Shown: positions 13,815-24,497, counted from the first letter of the stretch. The stretch is 64,000 bases of DNA from an uncultured Altererythrobacter sp. (GCA_913056125.1 CAJXNC010000005.1:1-64000), one strand, 5' to 3'. Translations and numbers: made by a program. The notes: generated from the sequence alone by a model not told the origin.

Positions 13815-14471
13815 ATGACCGAAAGAGCAGACAGGATCCGATCGCGGCGGCAGCATTTTGCCGCGCCCGGCAGCCAGCTGGACAAGATGATCCGCGTGCT
13901 GGCCGTGGCCCTGCCTGCCGCAGTGGGCGTTGTCGCGGCAATGATGCTGATCACCCCTCTTTCCCCGCGCGGAGAGGTGAGCTTCCTGCTCGATCGCAAC
14001 AAGGTGGCCATCGCCGAGGACCGGCTGCGGGTCGACAACGCCATGTATCGCGGCGAGGACTCGCGCGGACGGCCCTTTTCGATCTCGGCAGGCGAGGCGG
14101 TCCAGGTGAGCCGCTCCGAACCGGTTGTCGAAATGCACGATCTGACGGCGCGCATCGCCCTCTCGGAAGGCCCTGCAGTGCTCAACGCCCCGAACGGTGC
14201 ATATGACATAGAGCAGGAACAGCTGCTGATCCCCGGCATCGTCGAATTCAATGCCGCCGATGGTTATCACATGGCCGCGCGCAACGTACTGATCGACCTG
14301 CCGACACGCACGCTGCGCGGCACAGGGCGGGTCGAAGGCGAAGTCCCGGCCGGCAGCTTTGAGGCAGACAACCTTTATGCCGACCTCAGCGAGCGAACGA
14401 TCTCCCTGGTCGGCAACGCACGAATGCGCATGGTGCCCGGACGCCTGCGCATGCCCCAGGGGATCCAATGA
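13815..14471 (+). CDS. lptC: LPS export periplasmic protein LptC
   Basis: Bitopic inner-membrane protein (218 residues) that links the LptB2FG extractor to the periplasmic LptA bridge during lipopolysaccharide export. A cytoplasmic N-terminus rich in Arg is followed by a single membrane helix (about residues 28-52), then a beta-jellyroll domain (for example LLDRNKVAIAEDRLRVDNAMY). Its stop overlaps the lptA start (ATGA). LptC proteins diverge strongly in sequence, so the call rests on topology, beta pattern and neighbour order. Confidence 0.87.
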   Translation: MTERADRIRSRRQHFAAPGSQLDKMIRVLAVALPAAVGVVAAMMLITPLSPRGEVSFLLDRNKVAIAEDRLRVDNAMYRGEDSRGRPFSISAGEAVQVSRSEPVVEMHDLTARIALSEGPAVLNAPNGAYDIEQEQLLIPGIVEFNAADGYHMAARNVLIDLPTRTLRGTGRVEGEVPAGSFEADNLYADLSERTISLVGNARMRMVPGRLRMPQGIQ

Positions 14472-15064
14472 TGCGCTTGCCTGAACACGTGGATGCTCTA
14501 TCGCGTGGGCCCATGTCCACCAATCGCCCGACTCTTGCCAAGCTTGCCCTGCGCGGACTCGCCGCAGGCGCTCTTGCCGGAAGCGTTGTCGCACTCGGCT
14601 TCGCCTCGACGGCGGGCGCGCAGAATATCGCCGGCTTCAACTCCAACCTGCCGGTCGATTATGCCGCCGACCGGATCGAATTGCAGGACCGGCAGGACCG
14701 CGTGGTCCTGTCCGGCAATGTCGAGATCAGGCAAGGCGATCTCAGCCTGACGGCACAGCGCACAACGGTAGCCTTTTCCGACAGCGGTACGCTGCGCATC
14801 CAGCGGATCGATGCCACGGGCGGCGTCGTCGTCAGCCGCGGCAATGAACGCGCCAGCGGAGCTGCGGGCGTCTACGACTTCAACCGCAAGCTGATCATCC
14901 TTTCGGGCGGTGTCGCCCTGCGCCGCGGTAATGACACGCTCAATGGCGGCAGGATGGTCATCGACCTCAATTCGGGCATTTCCAGCGTCGACGGCAATTC
15001 GGCGGGCAATGACACCACCGGTGGCCGCGTGTCGGGCAGCTTCACCGTGCCGGAAGGCGATTGA
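14468..15064 (+). CDS. lptA: LPS export bridge protein LptA
   Basis: Periplasmic OstA/LptA protein whose stacked jellyrolls form the lipopolysaccharide bridge to the outer membrane. A signal peptide ends near STAGAQ, and the mature part shows the OstA pattern (DRIELQDRQDRVVLSGNVEIRQGDL). Two starts are possible: ATG at 14468, overlapping lptC, or ATG at 14513, which gives a cleaner signal peptide. The usual next gene, lptB, is absent; the dTDP-rhamnose operon follows instead after 97 bp. Confidence 0.9.
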   Translation: MMRLPEHVDALSRGPMSTNRPTLAKLALRGLAAGALAGSVVALGFASTAGAQNIAGFNSNLPVDYAADRIELQDRQDRVVLSGNVEIRQGDLSLTAQRTTVAFSDSGTLRIQRIDATGGVVVSRGNERASGAAGVYDFNRKLIILSGGVALRRGNDTLNGGRMVIDLNSGISSVDGNSAGNDTTGGRVSGSFTVPEGD

Positions 15065-15161
15065 TCGCCTGCCCGAACGGTGCAACCTGTTGACCACAAA
15101 GGACAAGACTGCAAAGCGCACTGTTGAAGGTCGGGCCTGACCAAGGGAAGTTGGAACCTCA

Positions 15162-16052
15162 ATGTCGACAAATCGCAAGGGCATAATTCTTGCCGGGGGT
15201 TCCGGTACGCGGCTCTATCCGCTGACCAAGGGCGTCTCGAAGCAGCTCATGCCGGTTTTCGACAAGCCGATGATCTATTACCCGCTGAGCACGCTGATGC
15301 TCGCGGGTATCCGCGAAATCATGATCATCACCACGCCGGAAGATCAGGCCGCCTTCCAGCGCGTTCTGGGCGATGGCTCGGCATTCGGCGTCGAACTGAC
15401 CTATGCCGTCCAACCGAGTCCGGACGGTCTCGCGCAGGCTTTCCATATCGGGGCCGATTTCGTCTCCGGCGGCCCCAGCGCGCTCGTGCTGGGCGACAAC
15501 ATCTTCTACGGCCACGGCCTTCCGGGCCTGCTTGGCAATGCGGGCGCGCAAGAAACGGGCGCGAGCGTCTTCGCCTATCGGGTCAACAATCCCGATGCCT
15601 ATGGCGTGGTGGAATTCGACGCCGAGGGGAGGGCCATCTCGATCGAGGAAAAACCGGAAGAACCCAAGTCCAACTATGCGGTGACCGGCCTCTATTTCTA
15701 CGACGACACGGTGGTCGATCGCGCGCGCGATCTTAAGCCGTCGCCGCGCGGCGAGCTTGAGATTACCGATCTCAACCGCCTCTTCATGGATGAAGGCCAG
15801 CTCTCGGTCGAGATCATGGGCCGCGGCTATGCCTGGCTCGACACCGGCACCCACGCATCGCTGCTCGATGCCGCCAGCTATGTCCGTATCACCGAGGAGC
15901 GTCAGGGCCTCAAGATCTGCTGTCCGGAAGAAATCGCCTGGCGCCAGGGCTTTATCGATGACGAGACGCTGGAGCGCATTGCCCAGCCGCTGATCAAGTC
16001 TGGCTACGGTGAATATCTCATGCAAATGTTGCGCACCAAGGGCCCGGCATGA
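15162..16052 (+). CDS. rfbA: Glucose-1-phosphate thymidylyltransferase
   Basis: First enzyme of dTDP-L-rhamnose synthesis: dTTP plus glucose-1-phosphate gives dTDP-glucose. 296 residues, the RmlA norm. The nucleotidyltransferase signature [20 protein letters not shown] is at the N-terminus; GDNIFYG and [20 protein letters not shown] are further RmlA landmarks. Its stop overlaps the rfbC start (ATGA). Heads a tight four-gene operon. Confidence 0.97.
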   Translation: MSTNRKGIILAGGSGTRLYPLTKGVSKQLMPVFDKPMIYYPLSTLMLAGIREIMIITTPEDQAAFQRVLGDGSAFGVELTYAVQPSPDGLAQAFHIGADFVSGGPSALVLGDNIFYGHGLPGLLGNAGAQETGASVFAYRVNNPDAYGVVEFDAEGRAISIEEKPEEPKSNYAVTGLYFYDDTVVDRARDLKPSPRGELEITDLNRLFMDEGQLSVEIMGRGYAWLDTGTHASLLDAASYVRITEERQGLKICCPEEIAWRQGFIDDETLERIAQPLIKSGYGEYLMQMLRTKGPA

Positions 16053-16594
16053 ACATTATCCCCTGCGCAATCGAGGGGCCGCTGATCATCGAGCCCGCCG
16101 TGTTTGGTGACGAACGCGGCTTCTTCCTCGAAAGCTGGAACGCTGCGAAATTCGCCGAGGCAGGGCTCGACATCGCCTTCGTGCAGGACAATCACAGCCG
16201 CTCGCAAAAGGGCGTGCTGCGCGGCATGCATTTCCAGAATCCGGGACCGCAGGGCAAGCTGGTCCGCGTGGTCAGCGGAGCGGTGTTCGATGTGGCGGTC
16301 GATTTGCGCAAGAGCTCGCCGACATTCGGCAAGTGGGTTGGCGTCGAATTGTCTGCCGCCAACAAGCGCATGTTCTGGGTGCCACAGGGCTTTGCGCATG
16401 GCTTCCTGACGCTCGAGGACGGCACCGACTTCCTCTACAAATGCGATGCTCCCTATGCGCCGCAAAGCGAGCATTCGCTGGCATGGGACGATCCCGATGT
16501 CGGCATCGAATGGCCGCTGGACGGGATTGAGCCGCAACTTTCTGCCAAGGACCGCGAAGGTAAACCGCTGGGTGCAGTGGAGGCCTTTGCATGA
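16049..16594 (+). CDS. rfbC: dTDP-4-dehydrorhamnose 3,5-epimerase
   Basis: Epimerises dTDP-4-keto-6-deoxyglucose at C3 and C5. 181 residues with the RmlC cupin core: [20 protein letters not shown] contains the catalytic His, and [13 protein letters not shown] is the second conserved strand. Overlaps rfbA and rfbD by four bases each, so all are translationally coupled. Confidence 0.97.
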   Translation: MNIIPCAIEGPLIIEPAVFGDERGFFLESWNAAKFAEAGLDIAFVQDNHSRSQKGVLRGMHFQNPGPQGKLVRVVSGAVFDVAVDLRKSSPTFGKWVGVELSAANKRMFWVPQGFAHGFLTLEDGTDFLYKCDAPYAPQSEHSLAWDDPDVGIEWPLDGIEPQLSAKDREGKPLGAVEAFA

Positions 16595-17448
16595 AGGTGC
16601 TGATCACCGGTGCAGGTGGCCAGCTGGGGCGCGGCCTGATCGCCAGTGCCCCGGAAGGCACCGAGATCGAAGCCATCGATATTGGCGATCTCGACCTTAC
16701 CGATGCCGATGCCATCAGGTCGAAGATAATCGCCGACAGCCCCGATCTCGTGCTCAATGCTGCGGCCTATACTGCGGTAGACAAGGCCGAGAGCGAGGAA
16801 GATCTTGCCCAGGCGCTGAATGCAGCTGCGGTTGCTGCCATGGTCGAAGCACTGGACAAGACCGGCGGCAAGCTGGTCCATGTCTCGACCGATTTCGTCT
16901 TCGATGGAACCTCCTCCCGGGCCTACCAGCCGGAGGACGAGCGCAACCCGATTTCCGCTTATGGCAGGACAAAGGCCGAGGGTGAGAAAGCCCTGCGCCC
17001 TGGCGACCTGCTGGTGCGAACAGCATGGGTCTACACTGCCGGCGGCGCCAATTTCGTGCGGACCATGCTGCGCCTGATGCGCGAGAAGGATGCCTTGCGC
17101 GTGGTCAGCGACCAGATCGGATCGCCCACCTGGGCGCCAGGCCTGGCGGCAACGATCTGGGGCCTCGTCGCTCATGGCGCCAAGGGCATCTTCCACCACA
17201 GCGATGCAGGCGTTGCCAGCTGGTACGACTTTGCCGTGGCAATCCAGGAGGAGGCCCTTGCGCTGGGAATGCTGGAGAGGGCGGTCCCCATCGAACCGAT
17301 TCCGACGTCGAGCTATCCAACGCCAGCTGCGCGGCCCGCTTACTCGCTTCTCGATTGCACCAAGACGCGAACGTTTCTGGATGACGGATACACGCATTGG
17401 CGCGTGAACCTGCGCCGCATGCTCGAAGAGGAAAAGGCACTTGGCTAA
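16591..17448 (+). CDS. rfbD: dTDP-4-dehydrorhamnose reductase
   Basis: Last step to dTDP-L-rhamnose. 285-residue extended SDR with the N-terminal NAD(P) motif GAGGQLG, the conserved VSTDFVFDG segment, and the catalytic Tyr-Lys in AYGRTKAEGE. Overlaps rfbC by four bases and rfbB by eight. Confidence 0.97.
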   Translation: MKVLITGAGGQLGRGLIASAPEGTEIEAIDIGDLDLTDADAIRSKIIADSPDLVLNAAAYTAVDKAESEEDLAQALNAAAVAAMVEALDKTGGKLVHVSTDFVFDGTSSRAYQPEDERNPISAYGRTKAEGEKALRPGDLLVRTAWVYTAGGANFVRTMLRLMREKDALRVVSDQIGSPTWAPGLAATIWGLVAHGAKGIFHHSDAGVASWYDFAVAIQEEALALGMLERAVPIEPIPTSSYPTPAARPAYSLLDCTKTRTFLDDGYTHWRVNLRRMLEEEKALG

Positions 17449-18496
17449 CTTGCTCGTCACCGGTGGCGCCGGCTTTATCGGCGGCAATTTCGTCCATTAC
17501 TGGGCTGACAAGCACCCCGATGACGGCATGGTGGTGCTCGACTGCCTGACCTATGCCGGGAACCGGTCGACCATTGCCGGTATCGATCAGGCAGAGCTGG
17601 TCGTCGGCGATATTCGCGACACCCAGCTGGTCGAGAAGCTGCTGCGCGAGCACAACATTTCAACTGTGGTGCACTTTGCCGCCGAGAGCCATGTCGACCG
17701 TTCGATCAGCGGCCCGGACGCCTTTGTCGACACCAATATCCTCGGCACCAACAGCCTGCTCAAGGCGGCGCGCGCCGTATGGCTGGACGAAGGCAGCGGC
17801 ACACCGCACCGCTTCCACCATATCTCGACCGACGAGGTTTACGGTTCGCTCGGCCCGGAGGATCCCGCTTTCAGCGAGACGACGCCTTACCAGCCGAACT
17901 CGCCCTATTCCGCCTCCAAGGCGTCGTCCGACCACCTCGTGCGCGCCTATCACCACACGTTCGGGCTCGAGGTGACGACGAGCAATTGCTCGAACAATTA
18001 CGGGCCCTACCAATACCCTGAAAAGCTCATCCCGCTATTCCTGCTGAACGCACTGCATGGCCGTAACCTGCCGATCTATGGCGATGGCATGAATGTGCGC
18101 GACTGGCTCCATGTCGAGGACCATTGCCGCGGCATCGAAGCTTGCCTGTCCACCGGCAGACCGGGCGAAACCTACAATATCGGCGGCGGCGAAGAGCTTC
18201 CCAACATGGCGGTGATCGACCGGATCTGTACCGAGGTCGACCGGGCCATGGCCGAAATCGACGGGCTCGCCGCGCGCTATCCGGATGCACCTGCGGCCAA
18301 GGGCGGCTCGACCTTCGAACTCAAGACCTTTGTCGAGGACCGCAAGGGCCATGACCGACGCTACGCCATCGACGAGACCAAGGCGCGCGATGAACTTGGC
18401 TACGTACCGCAGCACGATTTCGAGCACGGCCTGGCCACGACGCTACGCTGGTATCTCGAGCGCGAAGACTGGTGGCGACCGCTTTTGAAGGGTTGA
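17441..18496 (+). CDS. rfbB: dTDP-glucose 4,6-dehydratase
   Basis: Second step of dTDP-rhamnose synthesis. 351 residues with NAD motif GGAGFIGGNF, the HISTDEVYGSLG segment holding the catalytic Thr-Asp-Glu, and catalytic Tyr-Lys in SPYSASKASSDHL. The start is a TTG at 17441, inside the end of rfbD; it puts the nucleotide-binding motif right at the N-terminus as expected. rfbB is last here (order A-C-D-B). Confidence 0.96.
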   Translation: MANLLVTGGAGFIGGNFVHYWADKHPDDGMVVLDCLTYAGNRSTIAGIDQAELVVGDIRDTQLVEKLLREHNISTVVHFAAESHVDRSISGPDAFVDTNILGTNSLLKAARAVWLDEGSGTPHRFHHISTDEVYGSLGPEDPAFSETTPYQPNSPYSASKASSDHLVRAYHHTFGLEVTTSNCSNNYGPYQYPEKLIPLFLLNALHGRNLPIYGDGMNVRDWLHVEDHCRGIEACLSTGRPGETYNIGGGEELPNMAVIDRICTEVDRAMAEIDGLAARYPDAPAAKGGSTFELKTFVEDRKGHDRRYAIDETKARDELGYVPQHDFEHGLATTLRWYLEREDWWRPLLKG

Positions 18497-18510
18497 GGAG
18501 CCCCTGCGTC

Positions 18511-18534
18511 ACGGGCGACCTGGCGCTCGCCCGT
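18511..18534. terminator. Hairpin between convergent rfbB and holA
   Basis: ACGGGCGA and TCGCCCGT form a perfect 8-bp stem, 14 bp after rfbB. No T-run follows. The rest of the 239-bp gap between rfbB and holA shows no gene or repeat that I can support. Confidence 0.4.
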
Positions 18535-18735
18535 CGGTGCACCGCGAATCCCGACACACCTGCCCACGGCGATTTCGATCCTTGTCGCGGCCGGCTCGAT
18601 CAGACGGCTGCGGTGGCCGAATGCTGAACTAGCAGGGCCGCTGAGCACATAGATCGTCGCAATTGGCCGGGCGAGTTACGGATCTGCAGGCAACTTCCCG
18701 GATGCAACAAATTGATGACGCCAATTATTGCGGTG

Positions 18736-19770
18736 TCAGCGGCGCGGCGCGGCAAATCTTGCTATCTGAGTCAAGGAGTTGGCCAGTATCAGTTCGGCCA
18801 TCTGGCTACTGGCCAGCAGGGACTGGTGAAGTTCGGTCAGCCTGGGAATGAGGCGATTCAAGCGGGCCGCATTCCAGCGTCGCAATTGTACGCTCAAGTC
18901 GCGCTTGTCGCGGAAGAAGACACGCTGCCGATCGAGCAGCGAGTTTATGTCGCCGCCCGGCTCGAGCTTGGCGGCAAGCGAGGCAAGCTGTGCGGCACGC
19001 CGTTCAAGCGCGAGGACCAACCCCACCGGGTTAAGGCCCATTTCCTCCATCCGGCGCAATTCCTGCGGCAATTTGCGCACCTCGCCGGAAAGCACCGCAT
19101 TGACCACGGGCATGAAGCCATCCTCTTCGGTCTTGGCGCCGATGGCGTCATGCGCTCCGACATCGGCCAGCTTGGGCGATTGCGGAGAGGCGTCGAGATA
19201 GAGAGCAAGCTTGTCGACCTCCGACTGGGCCAGGCGGACATCGAGTCCCGCTCCCCTGGCGATTCGTTCGGCCAAATCGCCGCCAAGCCGCAGACCGGCA
19301 GCGTCGGCCATGGCGCGCACCTCGGCGGTGACGGAGCGCAGGTCCGGCGGGTAGAACATCGCCACGAGAGCATCGTCGCGCTTCTCGAGCAGCTTTGCCG
19401 TGCGCGACTTGTCGGTCGCCGAACCGGCAATGATCAGCACCGGGCATGCACCCTCGGTCTCGCCGAGATCAGCCATTTCGAGGAAGGTCTTCACGGCATC
19501 ATGCGCCTCTTCGCCGCTGACCCGGGCAAGGATGTGCCGCGTGCCGCCGAACAGGGATGTCGAGCGCGCTTCGTCCACCAGCCGCACCGGATCGGATCTC
19601 AGCTCCGCCCCGGACAGCTCGATTCGCTCTCCCGCATCGGGAAGCATGGCAACCAGCTTTGCCGCAGCCGCCGAGGCGCCCGCCTCATCCTGTCCGCAGA
19701 AAAAGAAGATCGCGCAGTTGGCGGCGGAGCGCTGTGCCACCTGGGCGAAGTCGCGCTGTGTTGCCTTCAC
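18736..19770 (-). CDS. holA: DNA polymerase III subunit delta
   Basis: Clamp-loader delta subunit (344 residues), which opens the beta sliding clamp. The family is recognised by the N-terminal AIFFFCGQDEAGA strand, the VRLVDEARSTSLFG region, and the helical collar domain near the end (LNPVGLVLALERRAAQLASL). Its start overlaps the lptE stop, as in most alphaproteobacteria where leuS-lptE-holA form an operon. Confidence 0.93.
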   Translation of the reverse strand: MKATQRDFAQVAQRSAANCAIFFFCGQDEAGASAAAAKLVAMLPDAGERIELSGAELRSDPVRLVDEARSTSLFGGTRHILARVSGEEAHDAVKTFLEMADLGETEGACPVLIIAGSATDKSRTAKLLEKRDDALVAMFYPPDLRSVTAEVRAMADAAGLRLGGDLAERIARGAGLDVRLAQSEVDKLALYLDASPQSPKLADVGAHDAIGAKTEEDGFMPVVNAVLSGEVRKLPQELRRMEEMGLNPVGLVLALERRAAQLASLAAKLEPGGDINSLLDRQRVFFRDKRDLSVQLRRWNAARLNRLIPRLTELHQSLLASSQMAELILANSLTQIARFAAPRR

Positions 19771-20270
19771 GACCGTCCGTCTATCGCCAGGGTGATGCGA
19801 TTGACGATCCGGGCGGCCAATTGCCCGGCAAGATTCTCCAGCGCCGTTTCTTCGGCGGCAATGGTCGCATATTCGGAACTGACGACATCGATACCGGCAT
19901 CGGATTCCGCCGTCGCGTCCACCAGGATCGCCCCGCTATCGAGATCGACCAGCTGGTAGCGCGCGCGCAACGTGCGTCGCTCGCGCCCGATCGTGTCGTC
20001 GGTCAGCAGGCCCAGGCCTTCGAGCTGGTCGTCGAGCAGCACATCGAGCCGGTAGCGCGGCGTGGCGACCACGCCAGTCTGTCCGAGCCGGTCATTCAGC
20101 GCATTGCGCACGAGCCAGCCTTCGCGCCCTTCGATGGCGGGCACTTCGACGGCCGCCAGCCCCTGCGCCACCGCGCCTTGTGCACCGCCGGCATACATGG
20201 GGCGCATGCCGCAGGCGGCCAGTGCCGGGAGCACGGCCAATGCCAGGGCAAGGCGACCCCAGACCCTCAT
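19767..20270 (-). CDS. lptE: LPS-assembly lipoprotein LptE
   Basis: Outer-membrane lipoprotein that plugs the LptD barrel. 167 residues with a type II signal peptide and lipobox LAAC (Cys20), followed by GMRPMYAGG, the start typical of the LptE/RlpB family in alphaproteobacteria. Four-base overlaps with leuS and holA show a coupled operon. Confidence 0.9.
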   Translation of the reverse strand: MRVWGRLALALAVLPALAACGMRPMYAGGAQGAVAQGLAAVEVPAIEGREGWLVRNALNDRLGQTGVVATPRYRLDVLLDDQLEGLGLLTDDTIGRERRTLRARYQLVDLDSGAILVDATAESDAGIDVVSSEYATIAAEETALENLAGQLAARIVNRITLAIDGRS

Positions 20271-22795
20271 GTGACGATATTGACCAGCCTGTCGGGCACC
20301 ACGATCACCTTGCGTACTTCCGCGCCATCGATCGAACGCTGGACCTTCTCGCTGGCCAGCGCAAGCGACTCGAGTTCCTCTTTCGACAGGCCCTTGGCCA
20401 CGGTGAGCGTGTCGCGCAGCTTGCCCTTGTGCTGGACCGCGATGGTCACCTCGTCCTCGACCAACAGGGCAGGATCGACCTCGGGCCAGGCGGCTTCGGC
20501 AACCAGTCCGCCAGATCCGATGGCTTCCCAGCCTTCCTCGGCCAGGTGCGGCATCATCGGCGCGACCAGTAGCAGGATGGTGCGGATCGCCTCATTGCGG
20601 GTGGCCGAGGCTTCGGCCTTGTCGATGGCAGAAGCCAGTTCGTAGATCCGCGCCACGGCCTTGTTGAAAGCGAGCGCTTCCACATCCTCGGCTACCGCAG
20701 CGATGGTCTGGTGAGTCTTGCGGGCAAGGGCCTTGTCCTCGCCGCTCGCGCCCTCGGCATATTGCCCGAACAGGCGCCACAGGCGCTGGACGAAGCGACC
20801 GCAGCCCTCGATCCCGGCCTCGGACCAGGGGAGGTCGCGCTCGGGCGGGCTGTCGGACAGCATGAACCAGCGCACCGCATCCGCGCCGTAATCGCGAATG
20901 ATGTCCTCTGGATCGACGACATTCTTCTTCGACTTGGACATCTTGATGACCTTGCCGATTGTGACTGGCTGGCCATCCGCTTTCAGTACTGCACCGTCGC
21001 TCGAACGCTCGACTTCACCGGGAGTGTAATAGACTTCCCGCGCGCCATCCTTGCGCGAATAGACTTCGTGCGTGACCATGCCTTGCGTGAACAGGCTGGC
21101 GAAGGGCTCCTTCACCTCCAGCTTGCCGCAATAGGCAAGCGCCCGGGTCCAGAACCGTGCATAGAGCAGGTGCAGGATCGCGTGCTCGATCCCGCCAATA
21201 TATTGCTCGACCGGCATCCACTTTGCGACTTCTTCGGCATCGAACGGCTTGTCCGCCGGCTGGCTGGCAAAGCGCAGGAAGTACCAAGAGGAATTGACAA
21301 ATGTGTCGAGCGTATCGGTCTCGCGCTGGGCCGCCGCGCCGCATTTGGGACATTCGACATGCTTCCATGTCGGATGGCGCTGCAGCGGATTGCCCGGAAT
21401 CGAAAAGTCGACATCCTCGGGCAGCGTGACGGGCAGTTGGGTCTTGGGCACGGGAACCACGCCGCAGGCGTCGCAATGGATGAAGGGGATCGGCGTGCCC
21501 CAATAGCGCTGGCGCGAAACGCCCCAGTCGCGCAGACGCCAGACTGTCTTGCCCTCGCCCGATCCGGCCGCCTCGATGCGGCTAATCACTTCGGTCTTCG
21601 CATCGGCGACGCTCATCCCGTCGAGGAAGTCGGAATTGACGCAAACCCCGTCACCCGCTTCTGCCTCGGCCAGCGGCGCATCGGCCTCATCGGCGCTGGA
21701 CGCGATCACGCGGGTGATCGGCAGCCCATATTTGGTTGCGAAGTCGAAGTCGCGCTGGTCGTGGCCCGGCACGGCCATGATCGCGCCGGTCCCGTAATCC
21801 ATCAGCACGAAATTGGCGATGTAGACGGGCAGGTACTCTCCGGTGAACGGATGCTTCGCACCAATACCGGTGTCGAAGCCGAGTTTCTCGGCAGTTTCCA
21901 GTTCGGCCGCGGTCGTGCCGCCCTGCTTGCACAGATCGATGAACTTGGCCGCATCGCAATTTGTCGAAGCCACGCCCTGCGCCAAGGGATGGTCGGCGGC
22001 GACGGCGACGAAGCTGGCACCGAAAATCGTGTCCGGGCGCGTGGTGTAGACCTCCAGCTTCTCGCCATTCGACAAGTCGAACGCGAATTGCAGGCCGGTG
22101 CTTTTGCCGATCCAGTTTTCCTGCATCAGCCGGACCTTCTCCGGCCAGTCCTCCAGCGTGCCGAGTCCGTCGAGCAAGTCCTGCGCGAATTGGGTGATCT
22201 TGAGGAACCACTGGTTGAGCTTGCGCTTCTCCACTAACGCCCCCGAGCGCCAGCCGCGCCCGTCGACCACCTGCTCGTTTGCCAGCACGGTCTGGTCGAC
22301 CGGATCCCAGTTCACCGCGCTTTCGCGGCGATAGACCAGGCCTGCCTCATACATATCGATGAACAGCGCCTGTTCGTGCCCGTAATAGTCGGGATCGCAG
22401 GTTGCCAGCTCACGGCTCCAGTCGAGCGCGAAACCCAGCTGCTTGAGCTGGCCCTTCATCGTCTCGATATTGTCGTAGGTCCAACCGGCCGGATGGACGC
22501 CCTTTTCCATCGCCGCATTTTCGGCCGGCATGCCGAAGGCGTCCCATCCCATCGGATGCAGCACTTCGTGCCCGCGCATCTTCTTGTAGCGCGCCAGGAC
22601 GTCGCCCATCGTATAATTGCGGACATGGCCGATATGGATGCGCCCCGAGGGATAGGGAAACATCTCGAGCACATAGCTCTTGGGCTTGTCGCTATCGCTG
22701 TCGGCCTCGAAGCAGCGCGCTTCAGCCCAGGCCTGCTGCCAACGAGTATCTGCCTGCCCGGCATCGAACCGGACATCGAATCGGGTATCAGTCAT
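20267..22795 (-). CDS. leuS: Leucine--tRNA ligase
   Basis: Charges tRNA-Leu. 842 residues, class I. Signature HIGH is in [19 protein letters not shown] is in [15 protein letters not shown]. The CP1 editing domain has [16 protein letters not shown]; a zinc-binding segment with CDAC and CPKC precedes [12 protein letters not shown]. Complete and ordinary. Its own tRNA substrate, tRNA-Leu(UAA), is encoded at 53.7 kb in this window. Confidence 0.98.
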   Translation of the reverse strand: MTDTRFDVRFDAGQADTRWQQAWAEARCFEADSDSDKPKSYVLEMFPYPSGRIHIGHVRNYTMGDVLARYKKMRGHEVLHPMGWDAFGMPAENAAMEKGVHPAGWTYDNIETMKGQLKQLGFALDWSRELATCDPDYYGHEQALFIDMYEAGLVYRRESAVNWDPVDQTVLANEQVVDGRGWRSGALVEKRKLNQWFLKITQFAQDLLDGLGTLEDWPEKVRLMQENWIGKSTGLQFAFDLSNGEKLEVYTTRPDTIFGASFVAVAADHPLAQGVASTNCDAAKFIDLCKQGGTTAAELETAEKLGFDTGIGAKHPFTGEYLPVYIANFVLMDYGTGAIMAVPGHDQRDFDFATKYGLPITRVIASSADEADAPLAEAEAGDGVCVNSDFLDGMSVADAKTEVISRIEAAGSGEGKTVWRLRDWGVSRQRYWGTPIPFIHCDACGVVPVPKTQLPVTLPEDVDFSIPGNPLQRHPTWKHVECPKCGAAAQRETDTLDTFVNSSWYFLRFASQPADKPFDAEEVAKWMPVEQYIGGIEHAILHLLYARFWTRALAYCGKLEVKEPFASLFTQGMVTHEVYSRKDGAREVYYTPGEVERSSDGAVLKADGQPVTIGKVIKMSKSKKNVVDPEDIIRDYGADAVRWFMLSDSPPERDLPWSEAGIEGCGRFVQRLWRLFGQYAEGASGEDKALARKTHQTIAAVAEDVEALAFNKAVARIYELASAIDKAEASATRNEAIRTILLLVAPMMPHLAEEGWEAIGSGGLVAEAAWPEVDPALLVEDEVTIAVQHKGKLRDTLTVAKGLSKEELESLALASEKVQRSIDGAEVRKVIVVPDRLVNIVT

Positions 22796-22815
22796 GCTGG
22801 TCCGCCTAGCGGGGT

Positions 22816-23292
22816 TTAACCGATGGCGGAACGCCGGAGGTCACGCGCCTTGGTGAGGATAATGTCCTCAAGGCGCTGCACCGTCGCCGCCTGCACGGGT
22901 GCCTCGATCCAGACACCGTCGGTCAGCACCTGCCGGCTGGCCGCAACGCGCAGTGCATCTGCACGCAAGTCCTGGTCGAGGATCGACACCGAGACCTTGA
23001 CCCGCTCTGTCGGGCTGTCGGGGTTGGCGTACCAGTCGGTCACAATCACGCCGCCACTGCTGTCCGCCTGTGTCAACGGCATGAAGGACAAGGTCTCCAG
23101 CGAAGCGCGCCAGAGATAGGAGTTCACACCGATATAGGTGACCTGCGACGCCGCAATGTCCGCCTGCGGACGGTCATTCCCGCCACCGCATGCGGCAAGG
23201 CCGAGTGCCAGTGCGCCGATCGCGGCCCCGCGCAGCACGCGAACCGGCATGCGGGCTTTGGAACTTTCGGTACGGTTCGAGATCATTCCCAT
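22816..23292 (-). CDS. DUF3576-family lipoprotein
   Basis: Lipoprotein upstream of leuS with lipobox GLAAC and a Gly-rich linker; the mature domain has the family's [21 protein letters not shown] start and [22 protein letters not shown]. Function of DUF3576 is unknown; it is conserved beside leuS in alphaproteobacteria. Start ATG at 23292 is chosen for its AGGA ribosome site six bases away; ATGs at 23316, 23286 and 23250 are alternatives. Confidence 0.88.
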   Translation of the reverse strand: MGMISNRTESSKARMPVRVLRGAAIGALALGLAACGGGNDRPQADIAASQVTYIGVNSYLWRASLETLSFMPLTQADSSGGVIVTDWYANPDSPTERVKVSVSILDQDLRADALRVAASRQVLTDGVWIEAPVQAATVQRLEDIILTKARDLRRSAIG

Positions 23293-23600
23293 TCTTGGTC
23301 CTGTCAAATCAGCCATTCGCGCAATGCGGTACAGAGCGCCTCTATAAACAGTGAGCCGGTGGCGGCAAGGTGAAGCGCATCTTCACCCACTACAGGCGTG
23401 TTTGCGCGTGAATAGGCTATGAATCCGCACCCCTCCCCTGTGGAGTGCATGCAACACCTTGGAAAAACAGCATCTCGCGCCGGGGCATCGCTGGAAAATG
23501 GGCCGGCGAAGGCTTAGTAATCGGGATGGAGAAGAGAATCGCTCCGATTCGCTCGATCAGGCCATGTTAAGCTGGCGTCGTGTTTATCGGAGGGGATTTG

Positions 23601-24380
23601 GTGGGAATTGAGGTTGATCGCGTGAGCAGGAAAGCGACTCCCGGAATGAAGGGCCGACTGGCCGCTGGCTTTGCCGGTGCCGCGCTCGTGCTCGCTATTC
23701 CGAGTGCTGGCCTCGCCGTCAGCCTGCTCGACGATGGCGAAGGCCTTCCCTCGATCGAAAGCTTCGCTTCCTTTACTCCCGCTTCCGCCGATCCGCGCAT
23801 GGCCGAACTGATTCAAGCCCGTCAGGGGGCCAAGGCTGGTATCATGCGCTTCACTCCGGCGGGCGCAGGCAGCAAGACCAACCGCTCGCTCACCGTGGCG
23901 GTGCGTGTGGACGATGAGACGGCACAGGCCATCTCGGTCCGCAACGCGATCCAGACCGCGCGTGAGAATGTCGCTGCGGAGGCAACACCGCGTATCGCCC
24001 CGACCCGTTACAATCTGGGCATCGCTCGTGGTTATCAGAGTTTCGCCCAGACTCCTGCAATTTCGCAGAGCCTGAGCGATGCGGAAATTCCCGACCTCGC
24101 GCAGTTTGAGCCTTCCCAGGGCATTCGCCAGGAACCAAGCCGTTTCGCCGCGCGAATCGAATTGGAAGATGGCCTTGCTCCGGAACGCGTCGCTCCGCAT
24201 ACGCTCGATTCGACCGGCAACCAGTCACTCGACGTGGTCGGCAGCTATCGCCTCACGCGCAACCTCGATGTCACGGCCGGCCTTCGTTACCAGCAGGAAC
24301 GCGATCGCCTGACCAACCTTCCCGATATCGAACAACAGGACAGCCAGGCGGTCTATATCGGAACGCAGTTCCGTTTCTGA
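23601..24380 (+). CDS. Secreted protein with outer-membrane-like C-terminus
   Basis: About 259 residues. A GTG start at 23601 is preferred because GGAGGGG (23589-23595) sits five bases upstream. An N-terminal basic stretch and hydrophobic helix (AAGFAGAALVLAIPSAGLAV) look like a signal peptide. The middle is low in motifs. The last 50 residues alternate as beta strands (SLDVVGSYRLTRNLDVTAGL, then AVYIGTQFRF) and end in Phe, the outer-membrane insertion signal. This suggests an envelope protein with a short barrel-like or multimeric part. I do not recognise a named family. A clear terminator follows. Confidence 0.75.
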   Translation: MGIEVDRVSRKATPGMKGRLAAGFAGAALVLAIPSAGLAVSLLDDGEGLPSIESFASFTPASADPRMAELIQARQGAKAGIMRFTPAGAGSKTNRSLTVAVRVDDETAQAISVRNAIQTARENVAAEATPRIAPTRYNLGIARGYQSFAQTPAISQSLSDAEIPDLAQFEPSQGIRQEPSRFAARIELEDGLAPERVAPHTLDSTGNQSLDVVGSYRLTRNLDVTAGLRYQQERDRLTNLPDIEQQDSQAVYIGTQFRF

Positions 24381-24402
24381 CCGGCAGCGCCCCGGCTCAC
24401 GC

Positions 24403-24430
24403 AAACCCCGCTTCGGCGGGGTTTTTCTTT
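24403..24430 (+). terminator. Rho-independent terminator after the envelope protein
   Basis: AAACCCCGC and GCGGGGTTT form a perfect 9-bp stem closed by a TTCG tetraloop and followed by a TTTTTCTTT tract. This is the best intrinsic terminator in the window. Confidence 0.9.
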
Positions 24431-24497
24431 ACCGCCACCCCGCACTCCGCCTAAGGGTCATAAGAGGTCGCGAAAGCAGTTTCACAAGGGGAATAGA

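Noticed and set aside
20711-22237. 508-codon frame opposite leuS
   Set aside because: Shadow of the conserved leuS coding strand; no motif.
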